From positions 1,922,001 to 1,986,000 of the forward strand of contig NC_003283.11 of the NCBI RefSeq assembly GCF_000002985.6: a DNA stretch of 64,000 bases. The letters are read 5' to 3'. The first letter of the stretch is position 1, and each line of letters opens with the position of its first letter. The translations under genes were made by a program, and so were the position numbers. Shown piece by piece: positions 45,731 to 57,437 of the stretch. Under the pieces are notes generated by a model that had not been told where the DNA came from, did not search any database, and saw only the letters and a program-made list of their open reading frames with translations. Source of the DNA: Caenorhabditis elegans (Eukaryota; Nematoda; Chromadorea; Rhabditida; Rhabditidae).

Positions 45731-46189
45731 AACTTCGGAAGTTACCAAACTTGCCGAAAATTTGAAAAAGAGTAATTTGGTGACATTGCCGTTTTCAAAA
45801 CATTTGACATCCACAATTTGCAACATTTTCCGTTTGCCTGGTGATTTTATAGCTATCGTAACCAGATGCAAATTAATGAACACTGTGTTTATTAGCATGT
45901 AGCATGCAAATTTTGTTGATTAAGTATACTTTATGGAAAATAATTTTTGGCAAGTTATTAACAATATTTGAATAGATTATTTTCTCATGTGATACAAAAA
46001 TTTTTTGGCTCCTTGAATTTTGTGTCGAAAGAGTTGATCTGAAAAAATTAATTTTCAAACATTTTTATAAATCAAAATTTCTATAGGTACATTTTATGTA
46101 AGTATTCCAGTAAATCATAAATCAAAAATTAAAAAAAAAACATCATATCGTATTTTTGCACCCCACTACTTCACTTTCATAGGCTATAT

Positions 46190-46590
46190 GAGGTTGTGGG
46201 CGGAATTGCTGTTCGGCAATTTTTTCTTCAAATTCGGCAAATAGGCAAATTGCCGGATTTCCAATTGCCGGAAATTTTCATTATCGGCAAGTTGCCGATT
46301 TGTCGTTTGCCGGATTTCTATTTGCCGGATATTTTGGAGGGATTTTTTAAGGAGACGGAATCCTAAAAAACCGTGCTTTTTTGAAGATTTATCCCGTTTT
46401 CTTTAGATATTTTCATAGAATTCGCTTTCTTTTCAAAATTTATGTAGAAACATTCTTAGGATGCGTACAATTTTGCCGATTAAAATTCAAGTTCTAAAAT
46501 TTCCAAAAAAAATGCGCAAAACAACAATTTTCCGGAAATTTTTATTTTTGGAAAACTGCTGATTTGCCATTTGCCGCCCACTCCTATATC
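46190..46590. repeat. TTGCCG element with conserved middle
   Basis: It has TTGCCG units at both ends and the core GAGGGATTTTTTAAGGAGAC...ATGTAGAAACATTCTTAGG, as in the copies at 8170, 13905 and 26865. Confidence 0.8.
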
Positions 46591-47540
46591 TCGGTTGATA
46601 CTGAAGATATTTTAAAAAAATCGACTACACAATACAATAAATGTCGAAAATTTTGTTAATTGGCAATTTTTGAATAGTTGGGGTGCAATACTAATGAAGG
46701 AAGTACGACATTTTTAATTATTTTTAATTAATTATTGCCAATTCAAAATTTATTGCCAAGAAAATATTCAGTGTCCAGGTTGAAGCTTTTTAATGTTTCC
46801 GTCCTTCCAATAAAGTAACCTCACACCTCGAAAGCCTAATCCCTTAAAAATCTAACACTGGCCGCATCGGAAAACGGATCCAGACACCCTAACCTCCCGC
46901 AAGAGAAACACGATCCGCGTGGCGGAGACGTTTCAATTGAAATGAGGTCATCCCTCACTATTCCTCGTTTCACTTTGCTTTTTGAAATTCTCCACGTTCG
47001 TCGTGTTCTCTTCCCCTGTTCCGTGGAAACTTTTGATGGGGATCTCAGTTTGAAAGCTGTAGCGAAATTGTAGCCGTAAATTGAATGGCGATTTAATTGT
47101 TCTTTTCTTTTTCTTGTGGCTGCTAATTTATTTAGTGTGACAATTTTTTTTATTGAAAAAGGAGTCAGTCAGCAGAAAAATGGTTGAATATACTCATAAC
47201 TTTTTGATCTATTTTTAAAATTTTGTTTTCTACTGGCGAAATTTTTAAAAACTCTTTTTATGTTTAGAATTTTTTTTTTGGAATTTAACTGGAAAGTAAA
47301 CATATTTTTTAGCGCTGTAGAATTCGGGTACCCTTCCAATTCAAAGCCCAAAAATTAATTTAAATTCTGAAAATTACATATGTCTCAAGCCACATTTTTT
47401 GCTGGAAATCTGCAAATTTTGGCTCTTCTTGTCATTTAGCTCTTCATGACATCTCATGAGTTTTATTTTCCTTACTATGATTTTTCTAAACACACTAAAA
47501 AAATATATATAAATTTCCAAATTACAGAGAGCAAATAAAA
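46591..47540 (+). other. Upstream region of the acyl-CoA synthetase gene
   Basis: A GC-richer patch at 46850-47040 (CGATCCGCGTGGCGGAGACG) may be the promoter. A spliced-leader-type acceptor, AAATTACAG, ends at 47526, 14 bases before the ATG. No other gene is seen. Confidence 0.4.
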
Positions 47541-50500
47541 ATGGTTCAGAAAAAGATGCTAACCCACCCGGAATTATTTTCTCGGCTAGTTGATGGACCG
47601 GAAAGGATTCGAGAAAGTGTACAGGTCCCAAGTGAGTTTTTAGACAATTTGGAAAAGACGATTTTTAAAGTAGAGTAAAATTTTTAAAAAAATTATAAGC
47701 TAGAAAAATTTGTTCACCAACTTTTTCAAAATCAACCAAATCTCAATTCCAGAACCAATAACCGGGTGCCCAGACGGAATCACCAAAACCGTGTGGGATG
47801 TGCTTACTCGAAGTGCCCAGCTCAACCCAAATGCTCCGCTATTCGGAGAAAGTGTGAACGGCAGACATGTGTATACCACTTATCGCGAAGCTGTTGAAGA
47901 AGCCACAATAATTGGATCAGGCATTGTGGCAATTATGCAAAAGAATCAATCCACTAACAAATTGATTGGAATCGCTGGAATTCACTCGAGAAAATATATG
48001 CACACGATGCATGGAATTAGCGGGTTTGACCTGACTACAGTACCACTTTATCATCAATCGAAATTGGAGACTTTGTGGTAAGTTTTTTTTTGCGTGTACC
48101 TATAAAAACGCAATATGTGCAGAAGCACGCGGTGTCAGAATGTCTCATTTCGGCTTGATCTACGTAGATCTACAAAAAATGCGGGAGAAGAGACGCATAG
48201 TTCTCAACTGATTTCGTATGGTTAAGAACGTGCTGACGTCACATATTTTTGTGCAAGAAATTACCGCATTTTTTGTAGATCAAACCGTGATGGGACAGTC
48301 TGGCACCACGTGTACAAGTACTTTTTTGAATTTAAATTGTAGCACGGAAAATATAAACTTTCATTAAAAAAACAGTTTCAAGAAAGTTTTCAAAAATTTG
48401 GTTGCAAGAACCAGGTCCCTTATCCTACAAAAACGTAGTTTTTGCAGCATCTGACATTGGCCGGGTGGCGCTAAACGACACATGCAGTGAAACCCGGCAG
48501 ATGTCCGCTATTTCTAGCGCTTTTCGATTGAATCTGTTCTGTTCTGCAACAAATTTCGTACTTACAAGAATAAAGAAAATTTGATGAAATTCGTAATCCA
48601 AACATTTTTTCAAAAAAATTGAAGTTTTTGAGATATAAAAGTTGACTTTTCTCTAAAAATATAGACAAAAAAAATTATGAAAAAAAAAATCAATTTTTAG
48701 TATTTAAAATTCCAACGTTTTTATAAAACTGGAAAAAATTACTAATTTCCAATTAAACGTAATAAGGCGCTATTTCGAATTCAAACAAGCAAAGTACGGA
48801 CCAGTCTGCGACGCGCAAGGGGCGTGGCCACCGTCGTTGATTGGTCGACGTTTTTTTGCGGAAATTTAAAATCTCGATAATATTGTTGTGTACAATACTT
48901 TGATTTTTCAGCGACATCATCGACAACTGCAAGCTGGAAATCATTTTCTGCGAAAACGCAAAGCGCGCCGAAGGGTTCCTGTCGTCGAAACTCGGAGATC
49001 GTCTTCGTTCGTTGAAGACCTTAATTATTCTTGACAAGACGACTACCCTTCAGAAGCATGATGACGTGGAAGTGATGAGCTTGGATGAATTCAAGGAGAT
49101 CGGGAAAAGGAATAAGAGAAATCCAGTGAAACCAAAACCCGAGACAACCTATGTGATTTGCCATACCAGTGGTACTACAGGACGTCCTAAAGGTGTTGAA
49201 ATGTCACATGGAAGCCTCGTGACGTCAGTCTCCGGAATCTTCACCTCCTGGACAATAGCCTATAAATGGAAGTTTGGACTGGAAGACACTTACTTCAGTT
49301 TTCTATCCTTAGCTCACATCTATGAGCATTTGATTCAAACGTTGACTATATACTTTGGAGGGAAAATTGGAATTTATGATGGTAACACTGCCACACTCAT
49401 TCCGCAGATTCAGAAGTTGGAGCCAACGATTGTTTCGTTGGTGCCACGGCTCTTGAATAAGCTCTATGAAGCTGTGCACGATGGGGTGGCGAAGAAGGGA
49501 TTCATTGCGAGGAAGCTATTTGATTATGCGAAAAAGGTGAGAGAATATGATTTTTGTGGGGAACTTTGAAAAAGGAAAATGATTTTTTCAAACAAAGATA
49601 AATGCAAACTATTTAAGTTTTCAGACAAATTAATTCTATAGTAGGTTTTATAATAATAGTCTATTATAAAAACTTTTATATTAAAAATAATAAATACAGT
49701 TTTACTGTGAAAAAATTTCCAAGAAAAAAAAATGTAATTTTTAAATTTTATAGGAATCTTCTCAAGAATGTTTAATTCAATTTTAACAAACCTCAATATT
49801 TTAACGTCTCAATACGTTTTTTTGGAAACTGCAGACGTTTTTTAACATTACAGGCACAATAAAATTTTACAAGTATCAAAAAAGGTCAAAAATTTTTAAG
49901 CCCATTTTCAAAATTTGGCTTGTTAAAAATATATCAATATTTCGAAATTTTGACTTCAACTTTAAACAAATATTACAAACAGGACAAAAATTTCAAGTTT
50001 TCACCAGAAACTTCCATATTTCAAATACATAGATTTTCCGAAATTTCAAAAATAGTTTCAAGAATTGAGCAAAAATATGTTACCTAAAAACTCCATAGTC
50101 TCGAAAATAAAAAAAAACCAATTTTGAAAATTCTGAAAATTTTTCCATGCATTTTATGTATTTTTTGTATAATTTCAAGAAGTTATTATCTCAAAATTTT
50201 CAAATCAAAAAATTTCTCTCTGGATCCTAAATGTTTTGTAGTAATATACTTCTAATAAAAAATTAACTTCAGACCAAGGCTCGTCAGCTCCAGCGCGGTG
50301 TGCTCCGTTATGACACTTTCTTTGACAAAATCGTTTTCAAGAAGGTACCGATTTTTACAAACTCTTAAAACAACTCTAAACCTTGACACTCAATTTCAGC
50401 TAAAACTGATGCTCGGCGGGAAGCTCAAGGTTCTCACTTCTGGTGGGGCTCCAATCACAAAAGAGGTCAAAACGTTCACCAGATATGCCTATGGGTGTCC

Positions 50501-52390
50501 CCTTGTAGAGGGTTATGGACAGACGGAATGTAGTGCAGCCGGTACACTGACTCTTCCATGGGACACTACTTATGGAAATGTTGGTGGGCCGGCTCCTTGG
50601 GCTCAGGTTAAGCTGGTGGATGTTCCGGAGAAGAATTATTTTTCAATGAATGATGAAGGAGAGGTGTGCTTCCGTGGAAATGCGATGATGACTGGATACT
50701 TTCAAGATCCTGAATTAACCGCAAAAACCATCGATTCGGAAGGTGAGCTCTATTCTTTTCTTGTTTGGCAGCCGACAATAGCGAGGCCGCGATCGACGGA
50801 TTATGATACTATTGTAGAATCCAGGGGTGCGCGTCAATTGGCAAATTTCGGCAGTTATCGGTTTTGGAAATATTTTAGTAATCGGTAGTTCCGGCAATTG
50901 TCAAAATTGCTGAAATTGCCGATTGCCGGACATTATCGGCCTAATTTTTACATGGAAATAAATTTTTAAAAAAAGTAAAATTCATGCTTAGGCTCTTAAA
51001 AATGGGGTACCAAAATCTGGGAAATATTTTTAAATTACTCCAAATTTTCCCCTGATTCCGAATATCTATGTGGAAAAATTCAAAAAAATTTTCCTGATTT
51101 TATATTTGAGCTTGAAATCGCGATTCTCATTTGCGTCCCCATGAACTTTTCAAATGCGCGCCGAAATAAATTATCCTTGGAGCGCATTTGCTCCATTCGA
51201 TTTTCTCCATTCGATTTTCTCCATCAATTTTTATTTCTTTCAGTTTTCAGCAATTTTCATTCATTTTTGTCGTATTTTATGGTGTTTTTTTTTTCGAAAA
51301 ATATTGAACATTTTATTAGAACAAAAATGAATGAAAATAGCTCAAAACTGAAAGAAATAAAAATTGATGGAGAAAATCGAATGGAGCAAATGCGCTCCAA
51401 GGAGAATTTAATTGGGCGCGTATTTGAAAAATCTCATGGGTACGCAATTAAAAATCGCGATTTCAAGCTCAAATATAAAATCAGGGAAATTTTTTTGAAT
51501 TTTTTCATATAGAGATTCGGAACCAGAGGAAAATTTGAAGTAATTTAAAAATATTTCCCAGGTTTTGGAAATTTGCAAAAAGGATCAAATTTAAATTTTC
51601 GGCAATTTCTGCAATTGCCGGTTTTGGGAATTTTCGGCAATCGGGAAATATGGTTACCCTGTTCCTGTTTCCCCCTGTTCCGAGCCTGTTTCTCAAGGAT
51701 TTGCAGAGCTGCATCGTCAAAATTTCCGTATGCTAAAGCTTGCTGCAACCGGCAATTGAGGCATAACTGGAAAAATTAGCGTACTAAAAAGTATTATGGT
51801 AAAAATTCTTTCAGGTTGGCTCCACACTGGAGATATCGGAAAATGGCTTCCAACCGGCGGCCTCCAAATCATAGATCGCAAAAACGAGATGTTCAAGCTC
51901 AGCCAAGGAGATTTTGTATCGCCAATTCAAATCGAAGCAATCTACGCAAATTCCCCGCTTATCACTCAAATATATGTCACCGGAAAAACTGAACGATCGT
52001 TTTTAGTTGGAATTGTGGTTCTAGACTTGCCACGATTCAAGCAACTTCCGCTGGTGAAGGCGTTGGACGGAAAAGAGAGCATCGAGATGATAATGGAGAA
52101 TAAGGAAGTGAAAAATGCAGTTATTGCAGAGTTGAATAAATATGCAAAGCAGAATGGACTTCAAACAATTGAGCTTATCAGAAATGTGCATTTGACATTG
52201 CAGGTACTGTTAAATACCTTATTTTGCCTACGCGCCTACCAGCAATTCAACACAAAAATTGTCCAATTTTCAGGAATTTACCGAAGAAAATGGCTTGATA
52301 ACTTCAACCCTTAAAAATCGCAGAAAGATTTTGGAAGACTACTTTGCACCCCAAATTGCAAAGATGTACAAGGAAGTTGAAGCGCTGTAA
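47541..52390 (+). CDS. acs-3: Long-chain fatty acyl-CoA synthetase (ACSL)
   Basis: Seven exons join in frame to 653 aa: 47541-47631, 47753-48077, 48912-49536, 50273-50344, 50400-50742, 51815-52203, 52274-52390. The product activates long-chain fatty acids with ATP and CoA. Motifs in order: the AMP-binding P-loop TYVICHTSGTTGRPKG (about residues 218-233), SLAHIYEHL, SLVPRLLNKLYE, VLTSGGAPIT, the VEGYGQTE box (about 407-414), and the fatty-acyl signature from GWLHTGDIGKWL to DRKNEMFKLSQGDFVSP (about 486-520). No N-terminal membrane anchor is obvious. An AATAAA at 52495-52500 lies 105 bases after the stop. Introns carry a CACGTGG element (48118-48313), a ~550 bp palindrome and TTGCCG repeats. 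The symbol is from my recollection of acs-3 lying beside a lipase and an MFS transporter on chromosome V; the family call is firm, the number is not. Confidence 0.85.
48118..48313. repeat. CACGTGG-ended element, copy 3
   Basis: GGTGTCAGAATGTCTCATTT on the left and GTCTGGCACCACGTG on the right, with ATGCGGGAGAAGAGACGCAT inside, as in copies 1 and 2. It lies in intron 2 of the acyl-CoA synthetase gene. Confidence 0.8.
50820..51660. repeat. Nested repeats in acyl-CoA synthetase intron 5: ~550 bp palindrome flanked by TTGCCG halves
   Basis: A palindrome at about 51018-51568 has arms containing GGAGCGCATTTGCTCCATTC and its mirror GAATGGAGCAAATGCGCTCC, and GCTTGAAATCGCGATT with its mirror AATCGCGATTTCAAGC. 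TTGCCG/CGGCAA sequence at 50830-50940 and 51590-51660 appears to be one TTGCCG element split by the palindrome. Confidence 0.75.
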
Positions 52391-52494
52391 ATGTTCAAGT
52401 GCACCTCCAAAAAAGTTTTAATTTCAAAAGTGTAGAGGGTTTTATTTTTGGCGTCTAGGGGTGCACCGCCTTGCTTGTAATGTATATAATTTTG

Positions 52495-52500
52495 AATAAA
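52495..52500 (+). terminator. Polyadenylation signal of the acyl-CoA synthetase gene
   Basis: Canonical AATAAA 105 bases after the stop codon at 52388-52390. Confidence 0.75.
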
Positions 52501-53361
52501 GTTTTATTTCGAATAATTTTTTCAGTGAATCGGTTTTTGTACAGTATTCCTTAGAGAACATAGTTTTTATTACCTATGTTTTTCACTTTTTTCTGCAATT
52601 TTTAACTTTTTTTTTTGAATTTTTTCATAAATTACCCGTTTTAACAAAGTTTTTAACATCTAAAATAGTCCAATTTGTCATTAATTTTTAATTAATTTCT
52701 AAAGAATTAAAAATCTCTCACAATTCCAGAAAAATTCAATCATTTTTTAATATAATTTCCTTCTCAAAATGTTAGAAAGTTCGTAAAAAATTCAAATTTT
52801 AGGTACAGAACCACACAAAAAAAAACGATTGTTTTTGATTTTTGATTTTTCAAAAAAAAATCGTCAACAAATTTTTGGTAGGAAACATAATTTGAATCGA
52901 TTTTTTTCTCCAGTAAAAAATCAAATTATTTGAGCTACATACAACTACAGTAACCGCACAAATTTTGAATTTCTGAAACACTTTTTTCTCAGAAATTGGA
53001 AAATCGATAATTTATTCTTCCAAAAAATATTCGAATTTTTAAGAAAAAAATTGATTTTTTAAAGAATATATAAAAGAATTCTAGAGAAATATTATTTCAA
53101 AAATTTTGAACAAAACGCCTTTTCAGTCAAAAAATCGCATCAATTTTAAAATTTCATTTAAAAAATTCAAATTCCGCGTGAAATTTCAAATTTCTTGCGA
53201 GAAAACAATTTTTTTTAAATTTAAAAATTTTGGAAATTCGAAAATGTTTCACGTGTTCCACATTCCACGTGTTCCACCAGAAAATTTTTCATGTGCCGAA
53301 AAAAAACTCTCACCGCCCATATCAGTCTAAATTTGAACATTTCTCAATATTTATACGTTGC
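52501..53361. other. Very AT-rich intergenic stretch
   Basis: It contains long A and T runs. I see no gene, repeat family or structured RNA. Confidence 0.5.
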
Positions 53362-55265
53362 ATGATGATTTCGTTGGCAACGAGTGACGAAATGAGCAAA
53401 ATGAGCAATCATAGTGAGATGAGTGGATCTTCAAGCTCCCGGAGCAGCACAAGAACTAAGAGTTCTGAGAAGTGAGAGCACAATTGAGAGTTCCGAGAAT
53501 CGAAGCACAAGAACTGACAGTTCTAGCAGTATGGAGTCTGTTCAGGAGTAAGTTTTTTCTATTTTACTGAATGGTTCTGCTAATTTTGCCGCGTGGCAAA
53601 TAAAATTGTGAATTGTCGCCCACTTTTGCAATGTACGCCTCTATAAGTCCGCCGTCCGGTTTTTTGGACGCCGGAGCTAGGTAGGCAGGCATGAAATAGG
53701 CGAATAGCCAGGCAGGCTTTGTAAGACATGTAAGTAGGCATGCAAACGCATGGGAAGGTATAAGGTAGGCATTTTGGAAGAGATAGGCATGTAGGCGCTT
53801 TGCAGGGAATGAGCTAGGAATCTAGTCGCTTAGATAGGCATGTTGTAGGAGTGTAGGCATGTAAGTAGGCATATAGGTGGATTAGGTGTGATTTAGGCGT
53901 GTAGGTGCAAGGTAAGAATGCAGGTGCATTGGGAGGCATAGCGAGGGCATGTTATAGGCATGTAGATTTTAAGGCAGGTTTTTGAGCGCACTGGAAGACA
54001 TAAGGTAGGCGTGTAGGTAGGCATAGGTTTTTCCTGTCCAATATATTAGATAAACTCTTATTCTTCGTGAAAAAATGTCAATTGTAATTTCAGAATCGCA
54101 CCAGAAGCTCAGCAGATCCTCTCTGATCCGCGAGCTCTCAGAGGTAGCATTCTCATGGAACATCTTCGAGGAAACGATTCGTTGGATGGATACAGCAGTT
54201 TGTGTGATATATTTGGGAAGGAATTTATGGAATACAATCATTTCCTCTACTGGTTCGATGGGCTTGCCGATGGGACACTGACATTGGACTCGATTGACCG
54301 GTTTGTGATTTTCTTCAGGGTAGGCACTAGAGTAGGAGATTAGTTAGGTATGAGGTGGTCGCATAGACCGAGGTAGATGTGTAGGCACGTAGGCAGGCAT
54401 AAAGCACCTGGGTATTTTTATTACACCTATTTATGTGTCTTAGATGCTTTTGTTATAAGTGTTTCTCAGTATAAATATCAGATTAATTTAAAAAATTTAT
54501 TAAAATTTATTTGTATTATTTAAAGAAAAATGCTATTGAGTCACTCACATTACCGCCCCCGTTATATTTTCCAGTTTTTTGTGAACACAATGCTCTTTAC
54601 AGGTTCTCGCCACAAGCAGTTCCCCGCAGCTTCCAGGCCACAATTGACAAAATTACAAATATCAAGGATGTTTATGTGTATTTTGGTGAATTCGTAATAT
54701 TCGTGAACGAAAACCAGTGGCGTTACCACAACAGAGGAGAGGACTTCACTCTAGTGACATTTGATAGTACTGACTATGAGGAGAAATATGATTATTTAGT
54801 CGATAACAAGATGCCATAATGAGTATCAAGTTTGATCTGTATCGAGACAAGTCAATTTGGAGCATTGTCTGTTTGGAACAGTGGAAAAAAGCGAAAACTC
54901 TCTCCTTGGGGTTTTCTACCGTTGCCAAGTTTTCTAAGATCGTCAGACACGTTGCTCACTTTACCTCAATGAGTTTCAACTGTTCGAAATCATTTTTATC
55001 CGAAGCCGATATTCTGAGCATCAGAGATGTGAGTTTTCTTTAGAGTTTCCAATTTTTCTATACAAGTTTTCAGATCGTTCTCGTGAAATCCAAGAATATG
55101 GATAACTGCTCTTTCGAAGATGTGAAATATGATAAAAACCAATTTATGAATGCCTTCAATGTTTCCCAATCTGCACAATCATTTGGATCGTTTTCCTATC
55201 AAATCGGCAATTCTTCCTTCACTATCCACTGGCAAAAACGTGGATTCCAGATTCAGAGAGATTGA
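53362..55265 (+). pseudogene. F-box-associated (FTH/DUF38-like) gene, apparently broken
   Basis: A Ser-rich first exon (53362-53472) can splice to 54094-54314, which encodes SILMEHLRGNDSLDGYSSLC and FMEYNHFLYWFDGLADGTLT, the N-terminal module found in many nematode F-box genes. The next exon starts at 54603 (FSPQAVPRSFQATIDKI) but ends in a TAA at 54817-54819. Homologous sequence continues one frame over: VCLEQWKKAKTLSLGFSTVA and VRHVAHFTSMSFNC, splicing at 55032 to a last exon, NAFNVSQSAQSFGSFSYQIG...GFQIQRD, ending at 55265. The F-box itself is not found between the modules, and much of the usual middle part is missing. I read this as a decayed fbxa-type gene, once an SCF ubiquitin-ligase adaptor. 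An unseen intron rescuing the frame cannot be excluded. AATAAA is at 55357-55362. Confidence 0.6.
53670..54030. repeat. GTAGGCAGGCATG repeat field in F-box-associated intron
   Basis: Irregular copies of TAGGCATGTAGGC, AGGTAGGCAT and AGGCAGGC fill the intron. Similar fields lie at 59660-59910 and 61990-62210, with shorter ones near 6180 and 18405. Confidence 0.75.
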
Positions 55266-55362
55266 ACTCGTCAGAATTGTGAACTCGTTGTCTGATTATT
55301 TTTATCAAAAAAACTGTGTTTTCTGGAAAATCTAGTATTTTCCGCATTTCAACTCGAATAAA

Positions 55363-56444
55363 AGTTTTCTGGAGCATCAACAACCATTTTGATTGGGGTT
55401 GGGGAAAAGATACATACATATATTATTACATCGTCTATCCAAATTACTAATAGTAAGTTAACTTCTATTGAATTACTCAGAAAACCATGGTTTGTCCTCT
55501 GGAAGATTTTTGATACGCATTAATTCATTTTTTGAATTTTCAGGAAAGGTAGGAGTACTTTAGGATTACTGTCAACATATTCTTGTATCAGCAATCCGAA
55601 AATTGCTGGTAATAAGTTTTAGCACTTTTCAAGTGACCTTCCTGATTCATTGAAGTACCCTAAACGATCCTTGACTCGATTCGATTCAATGACCATTTGT
55701 GTCCACTCAACCATTTGTGTGTGTGTCCCAATCCCCCACATCGAAAAAAATCGTCGTTCTCATCCAAGGTGACACAACAACCGGTTTCCCATCTTCTCTC
55801 CGGGTTCTCGTCAAGAAAGACACGCATACACAAAAATGTGTTGGTATACATGCATTTTAGGCATGTTTTTTCACCTTTTTACAGTCATTTTTACAGGTTT
55901 TTTGTGTGTGTGTTTTCGAATTAGAATATTCATGGATTTTCGTACTGTTTCTAAATGCTTAATATCAAGGCAGAGTATTAGATTTTTTATTTGATATTTT
56001 GTTTGAAAGAAACGTCAAAAAGGTGAATAATTTCACTTTTGAAGTTCGGCAACATTACTTTCGGTCTCGAAAAAAGCATGCGCCTTTGAATATAGTCTAT
56101 ATTCCTTATTAAAAATTAAGTTTGAATAATCTAGGTTTTTTTTCATTCTTATGTATACTATCCATATAGTATGTACATTTGCCTGTCTGTCTGCCTGCTT
56201 ACTGTTACCTAATGTCACAATACTTGTACATTTACATGCGATCGCAAAGTTTAAATAATTAGGTAGGCACGTAAGCAACATACATAAAAAGTTAAAATCT
56301 CAACCGACTCCGACCAAATCTTGGCTTGTTGTATTTTTGCATTAAGATTTAACGGTTTAGATTTAAAGATTTCAGATTTCTGGCTTTCATCATAAATTAA
56401 AATGAAAGAGTTTGCCGAACTAGGCCATTTTGGCTCAGCCATAT
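55363..56444. other. Gene-free stretch
   Basis: It contains short TGTGTG runs near 55717 and 55905, but no supported gene or repeat family. Confidence 0.4.
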
Positions 56445-56625
56445 CTGGGGTAGATTTACAGCGCGTTGCGTGTCGCGTCGCGGCTCGTTTTTAGTTGTAA
56501 AACTAAATGTATTTGTCCGTGTGGAGTAAACGACTTTTCCACGCGTTGTCCGGCAGGCGATTGCCAATGGAGCGCGAAAAATTCAATGAGGAAGGCCAGA
56601 ACCCCGTGAGATTTTTCACTTTTTT
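56445..56625. repeat. Dispersed GC-rich C. elegans repeat (GCGCGTTGCGTGTCGCGTCG)
   Basis: The sequence GATTTACAGCGCGTTGCGTG ... GTCCGGCAGGCGATTGCCAA ... AGGCCAGAACCCCGTGAG matches, from memory, a very common interspersed C. elegans repeat of DNA-transposon origin. Only one copy is in this window. Confidence 0.7.
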
Positions 56626-56933
56626 CTTACAATTTGAAGTTGCATTTTTAATATTAAAATTTGAGTAAAACTATATAAAACACATGATTTTGCGAACGTT
56701 CATTGTTCTGATTTTTTTGTAAATTTATGCAAAACACCAATTCCCCACAGATTAACTGTCACGAACTACAATGTACGAAAATCAAAGCCGCAGGCTATTT
56801 CGAAAATCACGAACTTTTCTTTGTCAATGTTTTGATAAAAGATCAACACCAACCAGTTTCTCCTCCTCCGATTTCTAATTGTTAGTCGATTTTTAGTGAT
56901 GATGACTCACTTCCTCATTTATTTGATCTTGTT

Positions 56934-57011
56934 TTTCGCGCTCCTATATATTTATTCAAAAATGTTTTTCTGCTTATAAACATTTTTGAATAAATATATA
57001 GGAGCGCGAAA
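56934..57011. other. Perfect 34-bp inverted repeat with 10-nt loop
   Basis: The left arm 56934-56967 is exactly complementary to the right arm 56978-57011; I checked all 34 positions. The outer part reads TTTCGCGCTCCTATATATTT and the loop is TTCTGCTTAT. It could be a small-RNA precursor or a minimal foldback element. Confidence 0.85.
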
Positions 57012-57437
57012 TATCTGCTCTGCGAGCATTTTCATTGAAACGTTCTTATTTTTCAAAACGTTAAATACATTTTTCTGACCGGAGAATTACTTTTTCCGAT
57101 GTTTTTATTTTTTTCTGAAATTAACAATCAAATTGCAATAAATATTCAAGATTTTTTAGCTATAATAGAACATATGATTTTCAGGCATAATTACAAGTGT
57201 TTCAAAAATTTCTAATAGATATATCCGAGGGCAAATTAACTAGATTTGTGTGTTTTAAAATTGACTGGTTCCAAATTCAAACATTAAATTAGTTAAATTG
57301 ATTTTTCTAGTTAAAAAAAATACCAGCGCGCCAAAATATATGGTGTATTGACCTCAAGCGCACAATTTTGCACATGTGTCAATTCTTATATTAAATACAC
57401 CCAAAACAACCATTACCTAACCATTTTTTTTTCTAGG

